Below, one piece after another: positions 8,620 to 16,740 of a DNA stretch of 20,575 bases (its first letter is position 1; the number at the start of each line of letters is the position of its first letter). Under the pieces are notes generated by a model. That model did no database searches and was not told where the DNA came from. It saw nothing but the letters and a program-made list of their open reading frames with translations. The position numbers were made by a program, and so were the translations under genes. Origin of the DNA: an uncultured Rubrobacteraceae bacterium. Lineage in GTDB: Bacteria; Actinomycetota; Rubrobacteria; Rubrobacterales; Rubrobacteraceae. The stretch lies in NCBI GenBank assembly GCA_902806105.1, contig CADCVI010000227.1:1-20575 (forward strand). Reading direction: 5' to 3'.

Positions 8620-8981
8620 TTCGTGATCCTTTCCTCATAACGATGTGCCGGTGCGGCGTCGAGATGGATCCGGCACCGACGGATGGCTCGGGTCCCTCGC
8701 TTTCGAACGTGCTCGAAGTTGCCCTCTGGCACCACCCCCCTTCCGAGTACAAACCAGACCTGTCTAACAGGATTCGTCGGGCCCCCCACGCCAGCGAACC
8801 CCGGTCGATCGGCTTCTCCGGACATCGCCGGACCTTTCGAACCTGGCCGAAACGGGCTCCGTCGGATTCTGAGCGTTTTTCGATGCTCCCGGCGGCTCCT
8901 ACGAAACCTCCATGCGCTCCGGGCCGGCGAATCGTCGCCGGTGTCTCTCACGGCCCGCCAACTAGTGAATGGAGGCGTGGG
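8620..8981. other. intergenic region between terpene synthase and protease remnant
   Basis: This is a 362-base gap between divergent genes. It should hold both promoters, but I could not identify convincing -10/-35 pairs. One short inverted repeat, cctgtctaacagg at 8759-8771, could be an operator, though a 5-bp arm is expected by chance at this scale. Confidence 0.5.
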
Positions 8982-10168
8982 ATGAAGAGGTTGCCCGCCG
9001 CAAAGATCGGCCTCGGCCTCCTGGTCCTGATCTCATCTGGGACATCGGCCGCCCCGACCGTCGTGGCGGCCCCCGCGGACTCCGGGGGGTACGTCCCAGA
9101 GCAGGCCCTGGTGAAGTTAGAGGAACGCACCCCTCGGGGCGTCGTCGAAGAACGGCTCAGGGGCACCGGCGCTCGCCCGGGCGACAGGGTCCACCCCCTC
9201 GAAGATCCCGAACGTCGAGTACGCCGAGCCGAACCACCTGGGCTCCGCCGCCTCCGTCCCCAACTACCCCCACTTCGGCCCCTACGGGTGGAGCCTGGAG
9301 AACACGGGCCAGACCATCGTGAACCAGACGGGCACCACCGACGTCGACGGTTGGGTGGCATGGGATACGGCGACCGGTCACTCCATGGCCGGAACCGTCA
9401 GGGTAGATACCGTCCTCGACTCAGGCATCTACCCTGACCACGGGGACCTCTCCGCAAAGATCATCGCCCGGAGGAACTTCATCCCCGCCGGCACCGGCGC
9501 AGTCGAGGACCGCTGGGGGCACGGTACGCGCGTGCCCGGGATCCTCGGGGCAACTACTAACAACGGTGTCGGCGCCGCAGGGGGCTGCCCAGAGTGCGTC
9601 CTGATGAACGGCAAGGTCCTCGACGACAACCTCAACGGCTCCTACTCCTGGTACGCGAGCGGCATAACCTGGGCGGCGGACAACGGGACGGTCATCAACC
9701 TCAGCGTCAGGGCTCCTCGCCGTCGAAGACCTGGAGAGGGCCGTGAAACTACGCCCGGAGCAAGGGGGTGATCTTCGTGGCCGCCGCCGGCAACTCCGGC
9801 GGCACGAGCAGGCTCTACCCGGCCTACCACCCCGACGCCGTCGCAGTGCCGTCACCGACAACCGCGACCACAAGGCATCCTTCTCGCCTACGGAGTGGGG
9901 CGGGTGGACCTGGCGGCCCCGGGGGTGAACGTCTTCTCGACCATCCCAAACTACCCCTTCGAGAACGGGACCATAAAACGGGCGTTTCAGTGACTACGGA
10001 TCGGGCCCGTCGACGTCCTCGCCGGTGGCCCCGGCCTCGTCTACCCCTTACGGGACCTCCAACTCGTCCGTGAGGAACTGCTTGCAAGCTGCGGCCGGCG
10101 GGATCCTCGGGACGGGCACCTACTGGTCCGCCGGCCGGATCAAGGCCGCAAGGGCGGACGCCCCTTAA
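8982..10168 (+). pseudogene. secreted subtilisin-like (S8) serine protease, frameshifted
   Basis: The gene starts well: ATG at 8982 with GGAGG six bases upstream, a signal peptide (KIGLGLLVLISSGTSAA) and the beginning of a propeptide (YVPEQALVKLEER). It then needs repeated frame changes to follow the protease. IPNVEYAEPNHLGSA and GWSLENTGQTIVNQTGTTDVD are in the next frame with the Asp motif TVLDSGIYPDHGDL and His motif WGHGTRVPGILGATTNNG. VEDLERAV, VIFVAAAGNSGGTSRLYPAY, SAVTDNRDHKASFS, VDLAAPGVNVFSTIPNYPF and finally YGSGPSTSSP with ILGTGTYWSAGRIKAARA each lie in different frames. At least six shifts occur between about 9190 and 9989. The usual GTSMA around the nucleophile has become GPSTS and GTHVAG has become GTRVPG, so point changes accompany the indels. 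It resembles thermitase-like proteases. It cannot make active enzyme as written. Confidence 0.85.
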
Positions 10169-10718
10169 GGACGGCCGGGACATTGTAGAAGCCCCCGAGA
10201 AGGAACCCCGGCCCCCTCTCGCCCCTGCCCGCTCTCCTACCGAGGCCTCGGCAACTCGGATACAGGATCCCGCTCGAAGCGAGCCCGAAGAGCTCTCCCG
10301 GGCGCGGCACCGTGCTTTCCGGAGCCGAAGGAAACTTCATCACGAGCATGGACATAAGAAGGGGAAGGAGGAGATCCTCAGGAGGCCCCGCTCCAAAAAG
10401 CTCCCCGAAACAGAAACCTGCCGCTACTGCTCCCTGGCGATGCAACGAAGGAGATGCAGTCCGGTCCTCAGGAGGAGCGCAGTCGATGCTGGCACGTTAG
10501 CAGACCGATATGGAGAGGGTGTCAAGGGAAGAGAGCGGTTCGGTAACGGTCCCCGATATCCCGCTAACGGGAGCTTCTTTGAAGATTCGTTGTTGTAGCT
10601 CTCGTTGCAGAAACCAGTCCTTGCTCCCGGCGTCACCGGGTAGCGTATGGTTGGCGGAGCCGCAGGCTTGCAGCGGAGGGAGCGACGGGGCGCCCCTCGA
10701 AGGGCTCCACCTACCAAG
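10169..10718. other. 550-base stretch without a recognisable gene
   Basis: Several frames stay open for 60-100 codons, but none has a good ribosome site with recognisable protein sequence. Two copies of tcctcaggagg occur about 88 bases apart (near 10376 and 10464), with no other repeat structure around them. The segment follows the protease remnant and may contain further unrecognisable decayed sequence. Confidence 0.5.
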
Positions 10719-10751
10719 AAGCGGCGCCCGGAGAATCTCCGGGCGCCGCTT
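10719..10751 (-). terminator. strong hairpin terminator of citrate synthase
   Basis: A perfect 15-bp stem (AAGCGGCGCCCGGAG and its complement) with a three-base loop lies 22 bases beyond the gltA stop. On the minus strand it is followed by CTTCTTGG, only modestly T-rich. The stem is long enough and well enough placed that a terminator role is the simplest reading. Confidence 0.75.
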
Positions 10752-10772
10752 GAGGACGGGCTTCGGGTTTCG

Positions 10773-12125
10773 TTAAGAGCCGGAGCCGTTTCGCTCGTTC
10801 ATGGGGACGTAATCGGCCTCGCGCGCGCCCGTGTAGATCTGGCGGGGACGGGCGATCTTCAGCTCGGGGTCGTTCATCATCTCCATCCACTGGGCCATCC
10901 AGCCCGGCGTCCGGCCGATGGCGAACATCACCGTGAAGGCGTCGGAGGGTATCCCCATCGCCTCGTAGATGATGCCGGACCAGTAGTCCACGTTCGGGTA
11001 GAGCTTGCGGCTCGTGAAGTACTCGTCGTCCAGCGCCCGCTTCTCCAGCTCGATGGCGATGTCGAGGAGGGGGCTCTGCTTGTTCGTCGCCTCCAGAACC
11101 TCGTCGACGTGGCTCCGGATGATCCTGGCGCGCGGGTCGTAGTTCTTGTAGACCCTGTGGCCGAAGCCCATCAGGCGCTCGTTGCCGTCCTTGACGCCCT
11201 GGAGGAAGGCCGGGATGTTGTCGACGGACTCGATCCGCCGGAGCATCTTGAGGACCGCCACGTTCGCCCCGCCGTGCAGCGGGCCGTAGAGACCGGCGAC
11301 CCCGGCGGCGATCGCCGAGAACGGGTCGGGCAGGGACGAGCCCGCGACCCGGACCGCCGCCGCCGAGCAGTTCTGCTCGTGGTCGGCGTGGAGGATGAAC
11401 AGGACGTCCAGCGCCTTCTCGATCCTCGGGTCGGGCACGTAGCGCGGCTCCGCCATCTTGAAGAGCATGGAGAGGAAGTTGCCGGTGTACGAGAGGTCGT
11501 TGTCCGGATACACGTAGGGCAGGCCCAGGGAATTACGGTAGGCGAAGGCGGCGAGGGTCGGCATCTTGGCGATCATCCGAACCGCCGAGATGGTCCTCTG
11601 CGTCTCGTCCTTTATGTCCACGGCCTCGGGGTAGAACGTGCTGAGCGCCCCGACGCTCGCCAGCAGCATCCCCATCGGGTTCGCGTCGTGGCGGAAGCCC
11701 TCCATGAAGCGCTTGATGCTCTCGTGGACGTAGGTGTGGTGCGTGATCTGGTACACCCAGTCGTCGAGCTGCTTCTGGGTCGGCAGGTTGCCGTAGAGGA
11801 GCAGGTAGGACACTTCCAGGAAGGTGGAGTGCTCGGCCAGCTGCTCGATAGGGATGCCCCGGTGCTCCAGCACGCCCTTCTCACCGTCGATGTAGGTTAT
11901 CGCGCTGCGGCAACTCGCCGTGTTGGAGAAGCCGGGATCGTACGTCATCAGGCCGAAGTCGTCGTCGTCGACCTTGATCTCGCGTAGGTCCATGGCCCGG
12001 ACCGTGCCGTCCTTGACCTCTACGTCGTAGCTCTTTCCCGTGCGATTGTCCTTGATGGTAAGGCTCTCTGCCTCCTGAGAAGCCTGAGCCTTACCATTCT
12101 GCGTCGCTTGCGCCCTGTCGGTCAA
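10773..12125 (-). CDS. gltA: citrate synthase
   Basis: Condenses acetyl-CoA with oxaloacetate to citrate in the cytoplasm, the entry step of the TCA cycle. The 450-residue product has all catalytic residues: H249 in LHADHEQNCS, H284 in GPLHGGAN, H323-R324 in MGFGHRVYKNYDPRA and D380 in PNVDYWSG. The LHADHEQN form and the beta-rich N-terminal region are those of the longer bacterial type (E. coli GltA-like), which is often hexameric. The first 20 residues are polar and unconserved. The start is TTG at 12125 with AAAGGG eight bases upstream. A TATAAT box about 87 bases upstream and a strong terminator downstream suggest a single-gene transcript. Nothing unusual is seen in the coding sequence. 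Confidence 0.98.
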   Translation of the reverse strand: MTDRAQATQNGKAQASQEAESLTIKDNRTGKSYDVEVKDGTVRAMDLREIKVDDDDFGLMTYDPGFSNTASCRSAITYIDGEKGVLEHRGIPIEQLAEHSTFLEVSYLLLYGNLPTQKQLDDWVYQITHHTYVHESIKRFMEGFRHDANPMGMLLASVGALSTFYPEAVDIKDETQRTISAVRMIAKMPTLAAFAYRNSLGLPYVYPDNDLSYTGNFLSMLFKMAEPRYVPDPRIEKALDVLFILHADHEQNCSAAAVRVAGSSLPDPFSAIAAGVAGLYGPLHGGANVAVLKMLRRIESVDNIPAFLQGVKDGNERLMGFGHRVYKNYDPRARIIRSHVDEVLEATNKQSPLLDIAIELEKRALDDEYFTSRKLYPNVDYWSGIIYEAMGIPSDAFTVMFAIGRTPGWMAQWMEMMNDPELKIARPRQIYTGAREADYVPMNERNGSGS

Positions 12126-12211
12126 AATTCTTGCCCTTTCACTTTACCAACCGGAACCCACGCGGGGCTCGGACCCGTTTCCCGACTCCTGTCCGCCCTG
12201 TAGTTAGACAC

Positions 12212-12217
12212 ATTATA
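12212..12217 (-). promoter_or_regulatory. gltA: candidate -10 box for gltA
   Basis: On the minus strand a perfect TATAAT lies in the only AT-rich patch upstream of gltA. The -35 region, 16-18 bases upstream, reads around GTTCTAC and is a poor match to TTGACA. A leader of roughly 80 bases would result. The box is flanked by CACAT and ATGTG, a short inverted repeat that could bind a regulator. Confidence 0.4.
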
Positions 12218-12350
12218 TAGCTATGTGCAGACGGTAGAACGACGCGGCCACCGCCCACGACGAAAACGTAGGGGCCCGGAGGGAATAGGTAAGGGTCAAT
12301 CGGGTGGTTCGAGCCCCTGTGTTGTTTATCGGCCACCACGTGAAACACCT

Positions 12351-12575
12351 TTAGCACCTCACGAAGTACCCGCGATCAGAGAAAGGGCCGTGCCCCCGAG
12401 TTGGGTACCCGGCCGAGCCCGCGGCGACGGTGACCGTCTCGCCCTCGTAGCACAGCACGACCCTGGCCGTACCGGAGCCCTTCCCTCTACCCTTGTCAGG
12501 GACCGCCTTCGCGGTGGCAGCGGTGAGGGCAAAGACCAGAGCACCTGCGGATCCCATGATCGCGGTTCTGCGCAC
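12351..12575 (-). CDS. small exported protein candidate, 74 aa
   Basis: The product starts MRRTAIMGSAGALVFALTAA, a plausible Sec signal peptide with cleavage after AKA near residue 24. The mature part of about 50 residues is basic at first (DKGRGKG), then has VVLCYEGETVTVAAGS and ends in Cys, giving two cysteines (42 and 74) that could form a disulfide once exported. The pattern loosely recalls small secreted actinobacterial proteins with a C-x-G-x-T-V/I-T-V core, but I cannot name a family. The start is GTG at 12575 with only a weak ribosome site; ATG at 12557 is an alternative. It lies downstream of the EAL gene on the same strand, across 93 bases. Confidence 0.45.
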   Translation of the reverse strand: MRRTAIMGSAGALVFALTAATAKAVPDKGRGKGSGTARVVLCYEGETVTVAAGSAGYPTRGHGPFSDRGYFVRC

Positions 12576-12668
12576 AGCCCATCTTCGTGCTCGATGGCTC
12601 TCTGGTTGCGGATGTTTATCGTTTCGACCGGAAGAAAGGTCTAGTCCCGGCGCTCCCGTGGCTCGTCC

Positions 12669-13778
12669 CTAGTTCGGGTGCAATGGCGCGTCGAGGCTCT
12701 TCCGGGGCGGGCTCGCCGGTCTCGCTATAAGGAAGCCCTGGACGAACGTGGCTCCACGCTCCCGGGCCCAGGCCAGTTCCTCCGCCGTCTCGACCCCCTC
12801 CACGATCGTCTGCACCCGGAGGCTCTGGGCCATCTCCAGGATCTTGCCGGCGACCACCGCCTTGTAGGGGTCGGTGTCCACGCCGCGTGTAAGCTGCATG
12901 TCGAGCTTTATGAAGTCGGGCCTCAAGCGGTGGATCATGTTTAGGGACGAGTAGCCGCTGCCCATATCGTCGAGGGCTACCCTGAACCCCTTCCCCCGGT
13001 AGTAGTCGACGATGTTCTCGAGGTGGCCGGTGTCGGCGACCTCCTCCGTCTCGGTGACCTCGAAGACGACGTTCTCGCCGGGGATGCCGGACTGCTCGAC
13101 GGCCTGCACGGTGGAGCGCAGGCAGAACACGGGATCGTAGACGGCGGTCGGGGTGAAGTTGACGAACAGGTTGCCCTCGATCCCGTGACGCAACGCCTCG
13201 CGGATGGCGGTGAGGCGGGCGGCGAGGTCGGTCTGAAAGAGCATGTCGCTCTCGCGGGCCGCCTCGAAGATAGCGCCGGGAGGAACGAATTCGCCGTCCC
13301 TCCCAACCCCCCTCAGGAGACACTCCTGGGCGAAGATCTCATCAGGAGCGTCGGTCCGAACTATGGGCTGGAAGAAGCTGGTCAGCCGCTCCTCGGAGAG
13401 CATGTCGAGCAGCCACTCGGAGCGCCCGAGGGAGGAGAGCTGGCTCAGGGAGCGGGCCCTCGGTATGTCGCTCGTGGAAAGCTCGTCGGGGTGCGGCTTG
13501 AAGAGGGCGCGGGTGTCGTCCATCTCCCTGCTCGTCAGGGCGTCGGAGAGCGAGGATAGGAGGTCGCTGAGGGAATCCTCGTCCAGACGCACCACGACCG
13601 CGCGGTCCTGGGTCTTCTGGCATTCCCACCCGCCGGTGCGGAGGTGACGGTACGTCTTGTTCAGCGTGTGCCCGAGGGGCGGCCACAGGTGCAACCGGCC
13701 GGGGCCGGAGAGTTTCTCGGGGAGCCGTCCGCAACGGTCGCATCCGGTTTTCGGGCTTCTAGAACCGTCCTCTAGCAT
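12669..13778 (-). CDS. soluble EAL-domain cyclic di-GMP phosphodiesterase with Cys-containing N terminus
   Basis: This 369-residue protein has an EAL domain at about residues 125-355 and no GGDEF or membrane segment. The signature is ECL (152-154, AQECLLRG) rather than EAL, but the metal- and ligand-binding residues appear intact: VNFTP (206-210), EVTETEE (240-246), LDDMGSGYSSL (269-279), FIKLD (289-293) and VEGVET (326-331). It should hydrolyse cyclic di-GMP. The N-terminal 60 residues hold C13-x2-C16, three His (30, 37, 45) and C53 in GGWEC, possibly a small zinc-binding module; this is inference. Residues 65-120 look like a helical linker. The ATG at 13778 is preceded by GCGAGGTAGG and overlaps the stop of the 39-codon ORF, suggesting co-translation with it and corA. 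Confidence 0.88.
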   Translation of the reverse strand: MLEDGSRSPKTGCDRCGRLPEKLSGPGRLHLWPPLGHTLNKTYRHLRTGGWECQKTQDRAVVVRLDEDSLSDLLSSLSDALTSREMDDTRALFKPHPDELSTSDIPRARSLSQLSSLGRSEWLLDMLSEERLTSFFQPIVRTDAPDEIFAQECLLRGVGRDGEFVPPGAIFEAARESDMLFQTDLAARLTAIREALRHGIEGNLFVNFTPTAVYDPVFCLRSTVQAVEQSGIPGENVVFEVTETEEVADTGHLENIVDYYRGKGFRVALDDMGSGYSSLNMIHRLRPDFIKLDMQLTRGVDTDPYKAVVAGKILEMAQSLRVQTIVEGVETAEELAWARERGATFVQGFLIARPASPPRKSLDAPLHPN

Positions 13779-13891
13779 CCTACCTCGCTCTGCTCAGACC
13801 TCTCGAACGGCTGCCTCAGGCCCCTGGGCTGCAACGTTCGCCGTAGTTTCGTTGTGCTCGCGGCCTCTGCCTGGGTGACGCGGGTACTCAT
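13772..13891 (-). CDS. small ORF (39 aa) interlocked between corA and the EAL gene
   Basis: The ATG at 13891-13889 overlaps the corA stop as ATGA, and its own stop at 13774-13772 overlaps the EAL start as ATGCTAG. AAGG stands seven bases before the ATG. The product is basic and polar, beginning MSTRVTQAEAASTTKLRR and ending SEQSEVGC, with no membrane segment. Overlaps of this kind at both ends are typical of translationally coupled genes and would link corA to the EAL gene without a gap. The ORF may encode a working small protein or may only carry ribosomes across to the EAL start. I know of no family. Confidence 0.45.
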   Translation of the reverse strand: MSTRVTQAEAASTTKLRRTLQPRGLRQPFERSEQSEVGC

Positions 13892-14931
13892 ATTATTGCC
13901 TTGCGCCGCAGGTACACGAGCATGGAGATCGCGAGCACCACCAGGACGGCGACGACGACGAAGTAGCCGTAGCGCGTCGAGAGCTCGGGCATGTTCTCGA
14001 AGTTCATCCCGTAGACGCTCGTGATGAACGTCAACGGCAGGAAGAGGGTCGAGACCGCCGTCAGACGGGCGACGCTCTGGTTGACCCTGCGGGTCTCCTC
14101 GGCGTTGCGCTGGGTCTGGCGCGTGGTGTAGATGTCCAGGGAGTCCATAAGATAGTCGCGCATGGTGTCGATCATGTCGACGACCCGGATCAGATGGTCC
14201 CGCACGTCGTCGTAGTAGGCGACGCTCTCCTCCGGCACGAGCGTGGTCGAGGGCCTCATCAGGATGCCGACGACGTCCCTCAGGGGCACGGCGAGCCTCC
14301 TGAGCGCGGTCAGCTCGTGCTTGAGATGGTACAAGCTGTCGAAGACCCGGGTCCCGGAGGCGAGGTCCTCCTCGAGAAGCTCGTCCTCGATGTCGTCCAC
14401 GTCCGCGGAGAGCCGGTTCATTATCGGGAGGTACTCGTCGACCACGGCGTCGAAGACGGTGTGTGCCACGTTGGCCGGGGAGCTGGAGACGAACGCGTTG
14501 CCGGAGCCGAGCCGCCGCCTCACCCTCGAAAGCTCCCTCAGGGGCCTGGGATGCACGCAGACCACGTAGTTCTCCCCGACGTACATGTCCACCTCGACGG
14601 TCTGGACCCTGCCGGTCTTCTCGGAGAGGTGAAAAGAGAAGAGCGCGACAAAGAGATAATCGTCGTAGATGTCTACCTTCGGCAGGTGGCTCCGGGTGAA
14701 GCAGTCCTCGATCGTCAGCTCGTCGAAGCCGAAAACATCGCGCAGGAGCCGCCCGTAGGGCCCGCCCTGCCCGCCCTGCGTGCTCGCGACGTCGCACCAC
14801 ACGAGCGCGTCGGGATCCGAGAGGTGAAACGGCAGATCCTCGAGCCCGACGTCCTCCCTGAGGCGGCCCGAGCCTTCGAGCACCAGTATGTCCACGCCCT
14901 CGGGCAGGTTCTTTTTTCGCGTCCCCTCCAC
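13888..14931 (-). CDS. corA: CorA-family magnesium/divalent cation transporter
   Basis: CorA forms a pentameric channel for magnesium (also cobalt or nickel) in the cytoplasmic membrane. The 347-residue protein has the large N-terminal cytoplasmic domain, the long stalk helix (about 240-290) and two C-terminal membrane segments (about 291-307 and 322-341). The selectivity motif YGMN at 307-310, followed by FENMPEL, is intact, and the basic tail LRRKAII faces the cytoplasm. The start is given as GTG at 14931, but no ribosome site precedes it; GTG at 14895 (residue 13), behind GAGGGGACG further upstream, is an alternative. The stop overlaps the next small ORF as ATGA. Why a transporter would be coupled to a phosphodiesterase is not evident. 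Confidence 0.94.
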   Translation of the reverse strand: MEGTRKKNLPEGVDILVLEGSGRLREDVGLEDLPFHLSDPDALVWCDVASTQGGQGGPYGRLLRDVFGFDELTIEDCFTRSHLPKVDIYDDYLFVALFSFHLSEKTGRVQTVEVDMYVGENYVVCVHPRPLRELSRVRRRLGSGNAFVSSSPANVAHTVFDAVVDEYLPIMNRLSADVDDIEDELLEEDLASGTRVFDSLYHLKHELTALRRLAVPLRDVVGILMRPSTTLVPEESVAYYDDVRDHLIRVVDMIDTMRDYLMDSLDIYTTRQTQRNAEETRRVNQSVARLTAVSTLFLPLTFITSVYGMNFENMPELSTRYGYFVVVAVLVVLAISMLVYLRRKAII

Positions 14932-14980
14932 GACGCCGATTCTACTAACGTTGGGCGGATACGACTATTTCTCCCTGCGC

Positions 14981-15017
14981 GGCGTCCCACGAGGCGCACG
15001 CCGCTCCGTGGGACGCC
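14981..15017 (-). terminator. hairpin terminator of the alpha/beta hydrolase gene
   Basis: A perfect 11-bp stem (GGCGTCCCACG with its complement) surrounds a 15-base loop that itself contains GGCG and CGCC. It begins 15 bases beyond the hydrolase stop and about 50 bases before the corA start. No T-rich tail follows on the minus strand. It likely separates the hydrolase transcript from corA. Confidence 0.5.
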
Positions 15018-15031
15018 GGAGCGGAACGCGG

Positions 15032-16048
15032 CTAGCTCGCAAGGATCTCCTTCAGGGCGTCGTCTATAAACCGGTTATCGGTCTCGTTCATGCCGCCCCC
15101 GGCGAAGTGTCCCCAGACCCCCGGGATCACGCGCAGCTCCGCGTTCGGCATGCGTTCGACGGCGTACGCCTCGTCCTCGGGCGGGAAGTAGAGGTCCTTC
15201 TCCGCGGGCATGACGATGGCCCGGGCCTGTATTCCGGCGAGAGCCTCCTCGTAGCTCCCGTCGAAGCCGGGTGTCCGGCTTATGTCCCCGTTCTGCCAGG
15301 TCCACAGCATCGTGAGCAGGTTGTTGGCGTCGCGGTCGTCCAGGAAGAACCCCTCCCAGAAACCGACGAGAAAGTCCTCCAGAGAGGAGTGGCCCATCTC
15401 CCTGTAGAGTTCGTCCCAGTAGAAAGCCTGCGAGAACCCCCAGCCGGCGTAGACCCGGGCGACGGCGCGCAGGCCCCTGGTGGGCTGCTCTTCGTACCAA
15501 CCGCCGTTCCAGGCGCCGTCGGCGGTCAGAGCGGCCTTCACCCCTTCCAGGAAAACCTTGTTGTGCTCGCTGGTCCTCGCCGAGCCGCAGAAGGGAGCTA
15601 TCTTCGGCACCATCTCCGGGTGGCTCATCGCCCACTGGTAGGTCTGCCCCGCCCCCATCGACCATCCCGTCACCAGGGCGAGGCTCTCGATCCCGAACCT
15701 CTCGGTAACGAGCTTGTGCTGAGCCTCCACGTTGTCGTAGACGGTGACGTTCGGGAAACGCGCCTTGTCGTAGGGCGGGGGGAAGTTCGACGGCGAGGAG
15801 GAGAGGCCGTTGCCGAGCATGTTCGGCACGATAACGAAGTACTCCGCGGGATCCAGGGCCATCCCCTCGCCGATCGCCCACTCGTTCTCCCAGTGCCGCC
15901 CCGAGTACCAGGTCGGGTAAACGATGGCGTTGCTCTTGTCCGCGTTCAACGTTCCGTAGGTCTTGTACGCCAGCTTCGCCTCCCGGAGCGTCGCGCCCTC
16001 CTGCAGCGTGAAATCCCCCAGGTCGAAGACCTCGTAACCGTTCGTCAT
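15032..16048 (-). CDS. alpha/beta-fold hydrolase of the homoserine O-acetyltransferase (MetX) superfamily
   Basis: The 338-residue protein has the MetX-like alpha/beta fold. The catalytic triad is S130 in the nucleophile elbow TGWSMGAGQ, D285 in MPAEKDLYFPPED and H314 in GVWGHFAGGG. The N-terminal strand block (EGATLREAKLAYKTYGTLNA) and NMLGNGLSSSPSN are as in MetX. True acetyltransferases usually have GWSMGGMQ at the elbow; here it is GWSMGAGQ, and no metY or other methionine gene is adjacent, so a hydrolase or an acyltransferase with another substrate is more likely. The start is ATG at 16048 with AAAGGGGA just upstream; a longer in-frame ORF to 16423 has no ribosome site and unconserved sequence. 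A hairpin follows the stop. Confidence 0.9.
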   Translation of the reverse strand: MTNGYEVFDLGDFTLQEGATLREAKLAYKTYGTLNADKSNAIVYPTWYSGRHWENEWAIGEGMALDPAEYFVIVPNMLGNGLSSSPSNFPPPYDKARFPNVTVYDNVEAQHKLVTERFGIESLALVTGWSMGAGQTYQWAMSHPEMVPKIAPFCGSARTSEHNKVFLEGVKAALTADGAWNGGWYEEQPTRGLRAVARVYAGWGFSQAFYWDELYREMGHSSLEDFLVGFWEGFFLDDRDANNLLTMLWTWQNGDISRTPGFDGSYEEALAGIQARAIVMPAEKDLYFPPEDEAYAVERMPNAELRVIPGVWGHFAGGGMNETDNRFIDDALKEILAS

Positions 16049-16434
16049 CCCTGTCCCCTTTCCCGTGCTCGGCTCCCCACAGCGTCGGCCCCGCGAGACC
16101 GAGGGTGCCTCAGTTCGAGGTCCCGTCGGGGAGGCCCGCGCTGGGATCACAGTATAGGGACCCGGGGCCTGGTCCGGGACATGGCAGATCCGGAACTGAA
16201 GATCCGCGGCTTCCGGATGACCGTATAGCGAGAGGCATCGTCCGGTACGCAGAGTTCTCGTGGACACGGCGCAGCTATGGTTACAGTGGCGGTAGGACGA
16301 ACCACGTAGGAATGTTTGATGCGAATCGCTCATGATCGAGCCGGATTTTGGAGGTACTTTCGAAGAGGAAACGGGGCCCCGCACAGCTAGGGGCGCCCAC
16401 GAGAAGAAGGAGCAACGAGTCAAAGAAGCTCACT
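16049..16434. other. divergent intergenic region
   Basis: This region between the hydrolase and the small exported protein should carry promoters for both. I see the imperfect repeat gatccggaactgaagatccg at about 16187 and no clear -10/-35 pair. An AAGGAG at 16407-16412 is positioned for a start near 16419, where GTC stands instead of GTG. Confidence 0.5.
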
Positions 16435-16712
16435 ATGCTGGCCGCGATGCTGGCGATGACGATGTTCGCGGCCGTTCCGGCGCTCGCCCACGGCACGGAC
16501 CAGTCCCTGGAAACCTTCCAGGTCACCGCCGCGGACTTCGGGGACCAGAGCATAGACCAGACCGTCGTCGGCGACGACAACGAGACGGCCGTCATCAACA
16601 ACCAGCAGCAGGTCAGCCACCAACGGTGCAGAACGCCCAGGCCGACGACGGTAGCCTGGCGGCCAACGCCGACGACGTGTTCTTCGACGACTTCTGGTGG
16701 TGGTGGTTCTAG
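16435..16712 (+). pseudogene. small exported acidic protein with C-terminal WWWWF, frameshifted
   Basis: Translation from 16435 gives MLAAMLAMTMFAAVPALAHG, a clear signal peptide with cleavage after ALA, then an acidic Gln/Asn-rich segment (DQSLETFQVTAADFGDQSID, then DDNETAVINNQQQVS). In that frame the sequence turns to nonsense at about 16618. In the frame one base away it continues sensibly as PTVQNAQADDGSLAANADDV and ends FFDDFWWWWF at a TAG (16710-16712), directly before a strong terminator. A single missing base near 16618 explains this. The 5' end is also odd: AAGGAG at 16407-16412 points to GTC AAA GAA rather than a start, which a small change would turn into GTG AAG AAG (basic signal-peptide start). 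Without the shift the protein would run to 16725. A broken gene, sequencing error or recoding are all possible. Confidence 0.6.
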
Positions 16713-16740
16713 GAACCGCCTCTGACCTGGGAAGAGGGGG

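Noticed and set aside
8759..8771. Inverted repeat cctgtctaacagg as an operator
   Set aside because: The arms are only 5 bp, and no regulator gene or promoter is visible beside it.
10424..10717. 97-codon minus-strand frame in the gene-free stretch
   Set aside because: It has no clear ribosome site and no recognisable family, and overlaps other open frames of similar length.
10647..11987. 446-codon plus-strand frame opposite citrate synthase
   Set aside because: It is antisense to gltA, with His/Val/Glu-rich sequence typical of shadows in high-GC DNA.
14888..16228. 446-codon plus-strand frame opposite the alpha/beta hydrolase
   Set aside because: It is antisense to an enzyme with a complete catalytic triad and has no domain of its own.
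16561..16640. Programmed -1 frameshift site in the WWWWF gene
   Set aside because: I see no heptameric slippery sequence (X XXY YYZ) at the shift; a one-base deletion or sequence error is simpler.
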